Source: Chloroflexota bacterium (GTDB lineage Bacteria; Chloroflexota; Dehalococcoidia; UBA2985). Taken from it: 30,475 nucleotides of DNA. Within the stretch, counting starts at the first letter, position 1, and each line of letters starts with the position of its first letter. Positions 17,535-25,311 of the stretch are shown in pieces. The notes under the pieces are model-generated. The model saw only the letters and a program-made list of their open reading frames with translations. It had not been told where the DNA came from and made no database searches. The stretch is from contig JACQTZ010000018.1 of assembly GCA_016210515.1 (NCBI GenBank), positions 1 to 30,475 on the forward strand, in the 5' to 3' direction. The position numbers and the translations under genes are program-made.

Positions 17535-18134
17535 CTACCTTCGAGACAGCTCCTTCTGGATGTACCAGAAGCGATGAGCAGCCGTGAGGCAAGAGAGCAC
17601 GGCAACAATACCCAGGGCTATCAACACATGGCCCACGAGAAGGCCCACAGCCAGGACCAGCACCCTCTCCGGCCGGGTCATTATCCCCACCTTGCAGTCC
17701 ACACCCAGGCCCTCTCCCCTGGCTCGCAGGTAGCTCACCATGAATGAGCCGATAAGAGCCAGAAACACCAGCAGCACCTCAGGGATAGAGAGCGGGCTGA
17801 TGTAGAACACCACCAGCCCCAGCAAGACCACCGCCTCAGAAATGCGGTCGGAGGTGGAGTCCAGCAGAGCGCCGGCGGCGGTCGTCCCACCCTGGAGCCG
17901 CGCCAGGGCTCCATCGGCCATATCCAGGGCGCTGGCTACAAGAAGCAGGACGCCCCCTCCCACAAACTGCCCCACACCCAGGAGATAGGCGGTGGCTCCA
18001 CTGAGAAGTAGCCCTATCACCGTCACCTGGTTGGGAGTCAGACCCACTCTCCCCAGCAGGCGTGCTGCGGGCCTCTCCACGTAACGACCCAGTACTTCAC
18101 GGACCTGGGTCCTGTACCTCTGCCATGAAGGCAT
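17535..18134 (-). CDS. CDP-alcohol phosphatidyltransferase, probably phosphatidylinositol phosphate synthase-like
   Basis: From ATG 18134 the membrane protein has 199 residues. An in-frame TTG at 18143 overlaps the upstream stop and is the alternative start. The family signature is complete: D71-x2-D74-G75-x2-A78-R79-x8-G88-x3-D92-x3-D96. These residues bind two metal ions and the CDP-lipid. About six hydrophobic segments surround it. The enzyme would transfer the phosphatidyl group of CDP-diacylglycerol to an alcohol. The genes upstream make inositol phosphate (ino1) and a PimA-like glycosyltransferase, so inositol phosphate is the likely acceptor, as in actinobacterial phosphatidylinositol phosphate synthase. 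The acceptor is inferred from context. The redox selenoprotein candidate follows 15 bases later. Confidence 0.85.
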   Translation of the reverse strand: MPSWQRYRTQVREVLGRYVERPAARLLGRVGLTPNQVTVIGLLLSGATAYLLGVGQFVGGGVLLLVASALDMADGALARLQGGTTAAGALLDSTSDRISEAVVLLGLVVFYISPLSIPEVLLVFLALIGSFMVSYLRARGEGLGVDCKVGIMTRPERVLVLAVGLLVGHVLIALGIVAVLSCLTAAHRFWYIQKELSRR

Positions 18135-18139
18135 TGTAA

Positions 18140-19309
18140 TCAAGGAAGAGTGACGCTCCCTTTCTGCTCCAGACTGCTCAGCGAGGAAGAAACTACGGCA
18201 CGCCGGTTCAGTAGAAACTCGTAGTAGTCCATAACCTGGGCTGTTACCCTCTCCCAGTCATACAATGGGGCCTTCTGGCTCCCCTTGCTGCCCATCTCCT
18301 CTCTTAGCGCAGAGTCCTCCAGGAGGGTCACCAGCGCCGTCTCCAGGGCCTCTTCGTCCTTGGGAGGGACCAGCAACCCCTCCTGGCCGTGGCTCATCAC
18401 CGACGAGTACCCCTCTATGCTGGTGGCCACAATGGGCTTGCCCGCGGCCATGGCCTCCAGCAGCACAATGCCAAAGCTCTCTTTCCCCGTGGCAGGAGTG
18501 CAGAAAACGTCCGCAGCCTGGTAGTATCGCGCGAGGTCCGCGTGGGACACGCCTCCCGTCAGCACCACATCCTCTATGCGCCGCTCGGCGATGAAACGGT
18601 AGACCTCCGGCTCAGGGTTGCCCGGCCCCACCACTATAAGCCGCGTGTTGGGATGGCTCCACTTGAGCCTGCTGTATGCTCCCAGCAGGTATTTCAGCCC
18701 CTTGCGCTTCTCCAGACGCCCCACAAACAGGATATTCAGCTTGCCGTCCTGGAACTCGGTTAGGGGGGGGGCTGGTTTTGCAAAGCGGTCGTAATCTATG
18801 CCATTGGGGATGACCCGGTACTCACCAGGGAAGTGGTGACTGACGAAATTGAGAGCGGGGACAGATACGGCGATTCGGCCATCCAGCTTGTCGTGCCACC
18901 TTCTCAAAAAGTACTTGCTGAACCGGTAGATGCGCCCGCTTCCGTGGAAGGCATGGAAGGTTCCCACATTCACCGACTTGGAGAGATGCAGCATAAACAG
19001 GGGCAATATGGGCGCTAGCGGCTCGTGGAGGTGGATGATATCGAACCTCTCCTCTTGGAGAAGACGTCTAATCTGCGGCTCCAACCATACAGACAGGGAG
19101 ATGCGGGCCGTGGAGCCCCCCGTGGGCACGGGGACCGACCTGCCCAGGCGGATAAAGTCCTTGTCCAGAACGGCAGGGGGGCCAGAAAGAGGAGCGATAA
19201 TCTTGACCTCGTGTCCCTCCCTGACCAGGTGCTTGCCCAGATGGGATATGTGAACCATCACCCCGCCGGGGTAAGCATAATCGTAGGGGGAGACCAGGCC
19301 AATCTTCAT
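18140..19309 (-). CDS. PimA-like GT4 glycosyltransferase (phosphatidylinositol mannosyltransferase candidate)
   Basis: The 389-residue GT-B enzyme starts [20 protein letters not shown], very like the start of mycobacterial PimA (PGGV loop at residues 14-17). It has HLHEP near 93-97 and [19 protein letters not shown] near 195-212. The donor-binding signature [16 protein letters not shown] follows, with the Ex7E pair at E277 and E285, close to the PimA positions. PimA transfers mannose from GDP-mannose to phosphatidylinositol on the inner face of the membrane. The gene lies 32 bases after ino1 and its stop is adjacent to or overlaps the next start, which supports an inositol-lipid role. The sugar is not shown by sequence alone, and other GT4 roles are possible. 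Confidence 0.85.
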   Translation of the reverse strand: MKIGLVSPYDYAYPGGVMVHISHLGKHLVREGHEVKIIAPLSGPPAVLDKDFIRLGRSVPVPTGGSTARISLSVWLEPQIRRLLQEERFDIIHLHEPLAPILPLFMLHLSKSVNVGTFHAFHGSGRIYRFSKYFLRRWHDKLDGRIAVSVPALNFVSHHFPGEYRVIPNGIDYDRFAKPAPPLTEFQDGKLNILFVGRLEKRKGLKYLLGAYSRLKWSHPNTRLIVVGPGNPEPEVYRFIAERRIEDVVLTGGVSHADLARYYQAADVFCTPATGKESFGIVLLEAMAAGKPIVATSIEGYSSVMSHGQEGLLVPPKDEEALETALVTLLEDSALREEMGSKGSQKAPLYDWERVTAQVMDYYEFLLNRRAVVSSSLSSLEQKGSVTLP

Positions 19310-19341
19310 ACAATGACCCCAGCGCCAGGGGCTGGTAGCGT

Positions 19342-20412
19342 CTAGCTCCCGTCCACGAACTCCTCCACCAGCCGACGGGCCTCATCGTCGGAGTACTGGA
19401 CTGGCGGAGACTTCATAAAGTAGGCCGCAGGCCCTTCCAGAGTACCACTGAGACCCCTGTCCAGGCCAAGCTTGCAGCAACGGATTGCGTCTACCACCAC
19501 TCCCGCGGAGTTGGGACTATCCCAAACCTCCAGCTTCAGCTCAAGGTTTATGGGAACATCGCCAAAGGTGGTCCCCTCCATGCGAATGTGGCAGAACTTG
19601 CGGTCTGCCAGCCACGGAACGTAGTCGCTGGGGCCAACGTGGATGTTCTCCGCGCCCAGATCGTACTCCAGCTGAGAGGTAACCGCGTTGGTCTTGGATA
19701 TCTTCTTGGACTCCAGACGCTCCCTCTCCAGCATGTTGTAGAAATCGGTGTTGCCTCCAAAGTTCAACTGGTAGGTCCTGTCCAGTCTGACCCCTCTCTC
19801 CCTCATGAGGCGAGTCAAGACCCTGTGGACGATGGTGGCTCCAAACTGGGACTTGATGTCATCGCCGATGACGGGCAGGTTCCTCTCCTGGAACCTCTTC
19901 TGCCAGTACTTCTCCCTGCCAATGAACACCGGGATGCAGTTGACAAAGCCACACCCGGCGGTCAGCACCTGCTCCACGTACCACTTGGTCGCCTCCTCGC
20001 TGCCCACGGGCAGATAGTTCACCACTACGTGAGTCTGCCTCTCCTTGAGGATTTTGACGATGTCCGCGGTGGGGCCAGGAGCCTTGACAATTATCTGGGA
20101 CAGATACTTCCCCAGGCCATCGTGGGTCATGCCCCTCTCCACGGGCACATCCATGAACGGCACATCGGCAAACTTGATGGTGTTGTTGGGCGGAGTGAAG
20201 ATGGCCTGGGACAAGTCCTTGCCTACCTTGTTCCTGTCGATGTCGAAGGCAGCAACGAAGTTAATGTCCGATATGTGATACCCGCCCAGCACGGGGTGCA
20301 TCAACCCGGGGATAAAGGCGTCCTCATCGGTATTCCAGTACTTGTACACTCCTTGCACCAGGGAGGAGGCGCAGTTTCCCACACCTATAATAGCCACATT
20401 AATCTTTGACAC
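19342..20412 (-). CDS. ino1: Inositol-3-phosphate synthase
   Basis: The 356-residue enzyme begins with the NAD-binding Rossmann motif [16 protein letters not shown]. Family-typical blocks follow: [57 protein letters not shown] and [19 protein letters not shown]. The length is close to that of the mycobacterial enzyme. It converts glucose 6-phosphate to myo-inositol 3-phosphate in the cytoplasm with bound NAD+, the first step to inositol lipids. The start is GTG 20412 behind GAGGTGG, and a candidate promoter lies about 70 bases upstream. It is the first gene of a minus-strand operon with the PimA-like, phosphatidyltransferase and disulfide oxidoreductase genes. Confidence 0.95.
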   Translation of the reverse strand: MSKINVAIIGVGNCASSLVQGVYKYWNTDEDAFIPGLMHPVLGGYHISDINFVAAFDIDRNKVGKDLSQAIFTPPNNTIKFADVPFMDVPVERGMTHDGLGKYLSQIIVKAPGPTADIVKILKERQTHVVVNYLPVGSEEATKWYVEQVLTAGCGFVNCIPVFIGREKYWQKRFQERNLPVIGDDIKSQFGATIVHRVLTRLMRERGVRLDRTYQLNFGGNTDFYNMLERERLESKKISKTNAVTSQLEYDLGAENIHVGPSDYVPWLADRKFCHIRMEGTTFGDVPINLELKLEVWDSPNSAGVVVDAIRCCKLGLDRGLSGTLEGPAAYFMKSPPVQYSDDEARRLVEEFVDGS

Positions 20413-20479
20413 GTTTCACCACCTCAGCTACGGTATTTCCACGCTCGGGCCTCATGTCGGCCCCTCCGTGCCGTCGAGA

Positions 20480-20508
20480 ATCTTAGCAGTTTTCCCCCCC
20501 CTTCACAA
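20480..20508 (-). promoter_or_regulatory. Candidate promoter of the ino1 operon
   Basis: On the minus strand TTGTGA (20503-20508) is followed after 17 bases, including a run of eight G, by TAAGAT (20480-20485). Each box matches the sigma70 consensus at about 4 of 6 positions. It reads into ino1 at 20412. Confidence 0.45.
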
Positions 20509-20587
20509 GCCGAAGGGACCCGACACGGCATCCCTTCATGTCCCAACAAGCATCTCACGTCGGTTCCTGGAGAGGTACGCCTGAACG

Positions 20588-20782
20588 CTATCGTCCCCTG
20601 TAAGGCCGCCTGCGCTGTATCACTTCCATCACAACGCCCAGGACCAGGGGGAGTACGCCAATGATTTGGTACTGAAGAAGCCACCCTAGTCCCATGCCTA
20701 TGACCACGCCATTCCACAGCCCAGACCAGCGCTGGCGCTTTATATAATAGGACTCCCGCTCACCAAAAACAGGGGGCTCCAT
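20588..20782 (-). CDS. Small membrane protein, uncharacterised
   Basis: A 64-residue protein starts at ATG 20782 behind a strong ribosome site (AGGGAGGA, 4-5 nt spacing), which is the main reason to accept it. It has a charged N-terminus (GERESYYIKRQRW), a hydrophobic stretch from about residue 25 to 52 (GVVIGMGLGWLLQYQIIGVL onward) that could span the membrane once or twice, and a very basic C-terminus (QRRRPYRGR). It sits about 175 bases upstream of ino1 on the same strand. I recognise no family. A membrane-associated role near lipid genes is only contextual. Confidence 0.6.
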   Translation of the reverse strand: MEPPVFGERESYYIKRQRWSGLWNGVVIGMGLGWLLQYQIIGVLPLVLGVVMEVIQRRRPYRGR

Positions 20783-21193
20783 CTATTCCTCCCTTTGCAC
20801 CTTCAGAGTAGTCTCGCCAACACTATACTCCCTATTCCCTGGCTTTGCCACAAACTGTACTTGTCTAGCAGGGCCTTTCGGTTATTCTGTCATGCTGAGC
20901 GTAGCGAAGCATCTGGGGTGGTGCCCCTCCCCAGGCCCTTCGCGGAGTTTATCCTGAGCCGAGGCGAAGGGCTCAGGGCGACAATCGAAAGACCCTGACT
21001 CGTCCAGTAGACTAGAGACCATTCGGAAAATCTGTTTGGGGGGAGCACTGAGTCCCGACAAGTCGGGACGGAGCCTGCCCACAGCTCCGATTCCACTCCG
21101 TTCCATGCGGAGTCCGATGAAATCGGACTTGCCAAAGGAGGGCACAGGGAGGCGAGGGATTTCCGAATAGTACCTGGTGTTGCAAATCGGCGT

Positions 21194-21246
21194 TACACTG
21201 CTCCGCTCATATGGTTCGACAGGCTCACCATGAGCGGAGCAGTGTA
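21194..21246. repeat. Perfect 17-base inverted repeat
   Basis: The arm at 21194-21210 (TACACTGCTCCGCTCAT) is exactly the reverse complement of 21230-21246, with 19 bases between. It could fold as a long hairpin in RNA or be the ends of a small element. Confidence 0.85.
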
Positions 21247-21271
21247 GGGGCGATTCATGAATCGCCCCTAC
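21244..21271. repeat. Perfect 28-base palindrome
   Basis: GTAGGGGCGATTCA at 21244-21257 is followed directly by its exact reverse complement to 21271. It overlaps the right arm of the adjacent 17-base inverted repeat by three bases, so the two form a compound palindromic element. Confidence 0.9.
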
Positions 21272-21355
21272 GGGTGAGCGGGACTTGAAGTACGAAATGT
21301 TTACGCGAATTTACAAAAGGAACTACTAGTGGCACTATTCCAAGTGTCACCAACG

Positions 21356-22057
21356 TTATGAACGAGAGCACTCTCTGCGAGAGATGGTGAGCATAATATC
21401 GGGCCTCTGGCCCTTCTCACGCTGGGCGGGTGGAAGCACCAATCTCCCGCTCCGTGGCAGAAGAGACTTGCCTCTGGCAGCCAGCCCGCTGTAGCGAGCA
21501 AGGTAGTTTGCCCCCGATAGCACGGTCAAGGCCACCGCCAGTAGCATGGCCCAGGGCACTAGGGAGAGCAGCATGGACACTGGAACGTGGCTGTCGGCCT
21601 TCGCCAGCAGACCCCACTGGAGCATGTCTTGCCGTAGCAGCACCCCCACTATTGCTGCCATGGAGATTGCCATCTTCATCTTGCCCAAGACGTCGGAGGC
21701 CGGAGGCCGCCGGCCAAACAGGACCAGGCGGGCCAGGGAAACCGTCGCTTCTCTTATGATAACCACTGTCGGCATCCAGAGGGGAATGACCTCGGCCCAG
21801 GCCAGTAGAAGGAGCATTCCGCAGACAAACAGCTTATCGGCCAGCAGGTCAAGGTGGATGCCCAACGCGGTGGTGCACCCGAGCTTTCGCGCCAGGAAAC
21901 CGTCCATCGCGTCTGTTGCTCCTGCCAGAACAGACACGGCGGCGGCCACGAGCAGGTCGTGGCTCCATCCAAGAACCACCGGCAACACTGCAACCGGTAG
22001 AAACAACAGCCTGGAAAGCGTAATCCAGCAAGGGACGTTCAGCAGTCTCAACACCAT
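21356..22057 (-). CDS. PgsA-like CDP-alcohol phosphatidyltransferase
   Basis: The 233-residue membrane protein contains the family signature D49-x2-D52-G53-x2-A56-R57-x8-G66-x3-D70-x3-D74 (read ATDAMDGFLARKLG, then LGIHLDLLADK). The sequence ADK after the last aspartate and the N-terminal NVPCWITLSRLLFLP are typical of PgsA, which makes phosphatidylglycerol phosphate from CDP-diacylglycerol and glycerol 3-phosphate. About five hydrophobic segments are visible, followed by a hydrophilic tail of about 50 residues that PgsA does not usually have. It ends the minus-strand cluster that starts with the radical SAM gene, 59 bases after the TIGR04282-type gene. A substrate other than glycerol phosphate is possible in that context. 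Confidence 0.8.
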   Translation of the reverse strand: MVLRLLNVPCWITLSRLLFLPVAVLPVVLGWSHDLLVAAAVSVLAGATDAMDGFLARKLGCTTALGIHLDLLADKLFVCGMLLLLAWAEVIPLWMPTVVIIREATVSLARLVLFGRRPPASDVLGKMKMAISMAAIVGVLLRQDMLQWGLLAKADSHVPVSMLLSLVPWAMLLAVALTVLSGANYLARYSGLAARGKSLLPRSGRLVLPPAQREKGQRPDIMLTISRRECSRS

Positions 22058-22116
22058 CCGCCTATCTCACGTTTCTGGTAATGCTACCACAAAGGCCAGC
22101 AGCCCGTCCGAGCTGC

Positions 22117-22794
22117 CTACAGGCTGATACTCTTCAGACAGGCCTTGGTGTGGCGGGGCACCCTGGCCTCCGGCATCTGCTCCAGCCGCTCCAAATCCAG
22201 CCGCAACCGGCGCAGGTCATCAACGGTATCCACATCCGAGCAGGTCTCCAGCAGGGCTAACGATAGCCCAGCCGCCTTGGCCCTGTCCATGGTGTCCTGG
22301 AGCACTCGTGGTGTGCTCCAGGACACGCCTTCGAAAAGACCTCTGTGCGCGCCTTGAGCGCCGATAAGGTAGTAGCCGCCGTCGCGGCTGGGCCCCAGGC
22401 ACACTTCGTTGTCACGCAGGCACTCGATGGCCCTTTCCAGGTGGTCAGGCTGGAGGGTGGGAATGTCACTGCCGACAACCACTATCGAGGAGTAACCCCT
22501 ATCGCAAAGCTGCTGGAAGACGCTGTACATCTTCTGACCCAGATCGCCTTCGCCCTGATCCAGAAGGCCGACACGAGAAGAGACGAGCTGTCGGAAGAAC
22601 GCCTCCATGTCCGGCGGGGTAAAGGCAAGGAAAGGGACGCACGCCTTTACCGACATGACCAACTCCAGCGCGTCCCTGAGGAATGCCAGGGCTAGGTCGG
22701 CACTCTGCTCGCGCGTAAGGAAGGGCTGGAGCCTGGTTTTAGCCTGGCCTGGTGCGGGCGCCCGAGTCATAATCGCCAGGGCGGGGCCGCTCAT
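22117..22794 (-). CDS. TIGR04282-type glycosyltransferase (DUF2064)
   Basis: The 225-residue protein starts at ATG 22794, which overlaps the preceding stop by four bases (ATGA). The frame is open further upstream, but that extension is shadow coding of the neighbouring gene. It begins MSGPALAIMTRAPAPGQAKTRL, a nucleotide-binding start like that of nucleotidyl/glycosyltransferases of the DUF2064 group, and contains VVVGSDIPTLQPDHL and GPSRDGGYYLIGAQG. Both are hallmark blocks of TIGR04282. Members of this family usually sit next to TIGR04283-type glycosyltransferases, as here. The acceptor is unknown. It is cytoplasmic, with no membrane segment. Confidence 0.85.
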   Translation of the reverse strand: MSGPALAIMTRAPAPGQAKTRLQPFLTREQSADLALAFLRDALELVMSVKACVPFLAFTPPDMEAFFRQLVSSRVGLLDQGEGDLGQKMYSVFQQLCDRGYSSIVVVGSDIPTLQPDHLERAIECLRDNEVCLGPSRDGGYYLIGAQGAHRGLFEGVSWSTPRVLQDTMDRAKAAGLSLALLETCSDVDTVDDLRRLRLDLERLEQMPEARVPRHTKACLKSISL

Positions 22795-23465
22795 CGGGTC
22801 TCGCCGTACAGCCTTTTTAGCCGGGAAGGAGAGAGGTGCAGGATGAACAGGAAACGCAGCATCCACATCAGCAGTATAGTCCTGAGCACCCCGTTCTTCT
22901 GCCAGCGGCGGGCGGAGGTGGTAACGCACAGAGGGAGCCTGGCCACCTTCCCTGCCCTGGCCATCCGCTTGCCGAACTCCAGGTCCTCCATCAGCGGCAT
23001 CTCGCGATAGCCTCCCAGGGACTGGAACACCCTGGCCAGGACGAAGATGGCCTGATCCCCGGTGAAGCCCCCAAGCAGACGGTCCCGCATGTTGATGCTG
23101 AACCCAATGACCCGGTAGGCCCAACCGGGATGGTCAAGGCGTACCTTGAACCGGCCTCCCACCACTCTGGGGTCGGCAAGGGCGTGTTCTACGGCAGCCA
23201 TTGCTCCAGGTGGCAGGACGGTGTCGGCGTGCAGGAAAAGGAGCACGTCGCCCCGGACCTCTCTGGCACCCACGTTCATCTGCGTGGCCCGTCCTCGCGG
23301 GCTTGCCAGCACCCTGGCATAGCGGCCTGCGATGGCTACGGTGTCGTCGGTGCTACCCCCGTCCACGACGACGACTTCATAGTCGCCTTCCAGAGACAAA
23401 ACGCTCTCCAGGGTGGAGGCAATGGTGGAGGATTCGTCGAGAACGGGAATGACAATGGAGATCAT
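22791..23465 (-). CDS. TIGR04283-type family 2 glycosyltransferase
   Basis: The protein has 224 residues from ATG 23465. The frame is open for 13 more codons upstream, but starting here removes overlap with the preceding gene and places the first residues at the conserved MISIVIPVLDESSTI. The GT-A motifs are VVVDGGSTDDT near 37-47 and the metal-binding LLFLHADTVLPPG near 75-87. GDQAIFVLARVFQSLGGYRE and PLMEDLEFGKRM complete the family pattern. TIGR04283 proteins have been linked by gene neighbourhood to arsenosugar and other modified-sugar clusters, but here the partner is a PqqD/SPASM radical SAM protein, so the product is open. It overlaps the TIGR04282-type gene by ATGA. Confidence 0.87.
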   Translation of the reverse strand: MISIVIPVLDESSTIASTLESVLSLEGDYEVVVVDGGSTDDTVAIAGRYARVLASPRGRATQMNVGAREVRGDVLLFLHADTVLPPGAMAAVEHALADPRVVGGRFKVRLDHPGWAYRVIGFSINMRDRLLGGFTGDQAIFVLARVFQSLGGYREMPLMEDLEFGKRMARAGKVARLPLCVTTSARRWQKNGVLRTILLMWMLRFLFILHLSPSRLKRLYGETR

Positions 23466-23475
23466 ACCCGGAATC

Positions 23476-24459
23476 CTACCTGCGCAAGGCGAAGACCACC
23501 CCACCAGCCAGGCTCACCAGGGCAACCAGCGCCCAGAAGACCAGCGAGGAGGCGATAGCCTCGGTGCTGGATAGTCCCACACCACCGAAGAAATAGACGT
23601 AAGCGCCTTCGCGAACTCCCAGGCCACTGATGGATATGGGCACCATCTGGATGGCCGAGATGATGGGGATGAACAGGAGACAGTAGACGAAGGGAACATC
23701 CAGACCCAGGGCAATGAAGATGAGATAGGTAATCAGGACTACCATGAGATGGAAGAGCACGGAGTACGCCAGCACCCAGGCCACGGTTGCCCGGTTCTGC
23801 AAGCATGTGGACATGGAAGCGACCACTTGGCTGATGCGCTGCCGCAGGGAAAAGATGCCTGGAAGCCTGACCTTCTGGCCCACGACTCGCCGCAGTTTCC
23901 CGTTGCCCAACAGCAGAATAAGCCCCAATGTGAGGACGAACAGCCCGCCGACCAGGGAGCCGAACTCCTTGGACGTCTGATAGCTCAGGGCCAGGCCCAG
24001 GGCGGCGGTGAGCGCCAGGGCAAAGGCGGCCAGCAGCCTCTCGCTGATGACCGAGGCCACGGATTCGGCAGTCTTGCCGGTGTACGTGGCAACATCGTGT
24101 ATGCGCACCACGTCTCCGCCTATGTTGGTGGGCAGGAAGTTGTTGAAAAAGAGTCCCACCAGATAGGAGTTGAACAGCCGCGGCAGAGGGACATTCACTT
24201 TTTGGACTGCCAGCAGCAGATGCCACTTGTAGGCGCTGACAACCAGCGCCGCCACCACCAGCAAAAGAGCTATGGCCATGAACACAACGTTGGCCCCTTC
24301 CGCCAGGGCAGCGAAGTCCGACAGCCTGGCCCCACGCAGCAGGAACACCAGCAGGCCGATTCCTATTACCGGCCTGAGCAGACGCAGCCAGCCAAGCCTC
24401 TTCTTTGGTGGCGCTGCGGGGGCGTCTGGTTGCTCCAATAGCCTTTCCCTTGCTGTCAT
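23476..24459 (-). CDS. Flippase-like integral membrane protein (UPF0104/AglD-type)
   Basis: The 327-residue protein has a short Pro/Lys-rich cytoplasmic start and about eight or nine membrane segments. The family signature YLVGLFFNNFLPTNIGGDVVR (about residues 103-123) is present, as is the C-terminal block VPISISGLGVREGAYVYFF. These belong to the lysylphosphatidylglycerol synthase-type TM superfamily, which includes lipid flippases and transporters of lipid-linked intermediates. The ATG overlaps the stop of the VTT-domain gene by four bases, and the next gene starts 10 bases beyond its own stop. A role in moving a lipid-linked product made by the neighbouring glycosyltransferases across the membrane is inferred. 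Confidence 0.88.
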   Translation of the reverse strand: MTARERLLEQPDAPAAPPKKRLGWLRLLRPVIGIGLLVFLLRGARLSDFAALAEGANVVFMAIALLLVVAALVVSAYKWHLLLAVQKVNVPLPRLFNSYLVGLFFNNFLPTNIGGDVVRIHDVATYTGKTAESVASVISERLLAAFALALTAALGLALSYQTSKEFGSLVGGLFVLTLGLILLLGNGKLRRVVGQKVRLPGIFSLRQRISQVVASMSTCLQNRATVAWVLAYSVLFHLMVVLITYLIFIALGLDVPFVYCLLFIPIISAIQMVPISISGLGVREGAYVYFFGGVGLSSTEAIASSLVFWALVALVSLAGGVVFALRR

Positions 24460-25187
24460 TGCTTTATCTTGCCGGCTTCCTTCTGGTTGAGCCGTCTCTC
24501 CATGGCCTTCTTCACCGTGAAGGCCAGCACCAGCAGGGCTACTACCGCTCCAAATGCAAACAGGCCGATGTTCGCCAGTGTGGGTAGCTTCTGCCCCAGG
24601 ATGGAGTACAGGATGGTCGCGGGCAACTGGCCGATGCCGGTGGCAATGAGAAAACTGGAGAGGGATATGGAGGTCGTTCCTGCGATGTAGCTGACCACGT
24701 CGAAGGAGACCACCGGGACCAGGCGGGCAATGAGCACGCTGTGGCTGCCATACCGTTCAAAGAAGCGGTCTGCCACCGTCAAGGCCCTCTTGCTCACCAG
24801 CCGCTCCACCGCCGGCCGTCCCAGGACCCGGGCTATGGCGTAGCAGACTATAGCGCCGACCATCGCGCTGCTCCAGGACAGGATGGTGCCCCAGAAAGCC
24901 CCAAAAAGCAGCCCGTTGGTGATGGTGACAATAAAGGCGGGCAAAGGAAAAAGGACCGACTGTAGCACCATGACCAGCGCAGAGACAATGGGCGCCCAAA
25001 CGCCGAAGGAGACCAGGTACTGGCGAAACGCCTCGATGTTGGCTCTGGAGATAACCCTGATAGCGTCGCGCATCTCGGCTCGGAAAGCAGGCCACAGCCA
25101 GTAGGCCAGCGCCAGCAGAGCTGTCAGCGCCAGCAATATGGCGAGATTGCGCCACCGTCTCTTGATCGAAGCTCTATCTTGCTGCAC
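24456..25187 (-). CDS. TVP38/TMEM64 family (VTT domain) membrane protein
   Basis: From GTG 25187 the protein has 243 residues. The frame is open 46 codons further up to ATG 25325, but that extension translates a palindromic repeat and Pro-rich low-complexity sequence. GTG 25187 has GAGG 5 nt upstream, so I prefer it. There is one N-terminal membrane segment (about 15-35). The VTT core follows, with SVLFPLPAFIVTITNGLLFG and GAFWGTILSWSSAMVGAIVCY, then RLVPVVSFDVVSYIAGTT. The family is linked to lipid scrambling and membrane transport, and in bacteria its role is uncertain. It lies between the radical SAM gene and the flippase-like gene, which it overlaps by ATGA. Confidence 0.85.
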   Translation of the reverse strand: MQQDRASIKRRWRNLAILLALTALLALAYWLWPAFRAEMRDAIRVISRANIEAFRQYLVSFGVWAPIVSALVMVLQSVLFPLPAFIVTITNGLLFGAFWGTILSWSSAMVGAIVCYAIARVLGRPAVERLVSKRALTVADRFFERYGSHSVLIARLVPVVSFDVVSYIAGTTSISLSSFLIATGIGQLPATILYSILGQKLPTLANIGLFAFGAVVALLVLAFTVKKAMERRLNQKEAGKIKQ

Positions 25188-25265
25188 AGTCGCCTCGTGT
25201 CCTATCTCAAAATTCTCATAGGGAGATTCAGGAGGGCGTAGCCCTTCTGACGGGGGGTTGGGGGG

Positions 25266-25309
25266 GTGTCCCCCCACCCCAAACACATTGGAGGGGGGTG
25301 GGAACACCC
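25266..25309. repeat. Imperfect G/C-rich inverted repeat before the VTT gene
   Basis: GTGTCCCCCCACCCC and the downstream GGGGGGTGGGAACACC pair at about 13 of 15 positions. The unit lies just past the radical SAM stop and could act as a terminator or be a REP-like element. Confidence 0.5.
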
Positions 25310-25311
25310 CA

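Larger units (their letters stand above)
20783..21355. other. Repeat-rich spacer without genes
   Basis: These 573 bases between the small membrane protein and the PgsA-like gene contain dispersed repeats and no supported gene. A TGTCATGCTGAGCG...GAAGCATCT unit lies at 20888-20914, a GTCCCGAcaagTCGGGAC-type palindrome at 21052-21069, and two further palindromes at 21194-21271, listed separately. Confidence 0.6.

Noticed and set aside
22795..23124. Upstream extension of the TIGR04282-type frame to 335 residues
   Set aside because: The extra 110 residues are the shadow of the TIGR04283-type gene; the conserved start MSGPALAIMTRAP begins at 22794.
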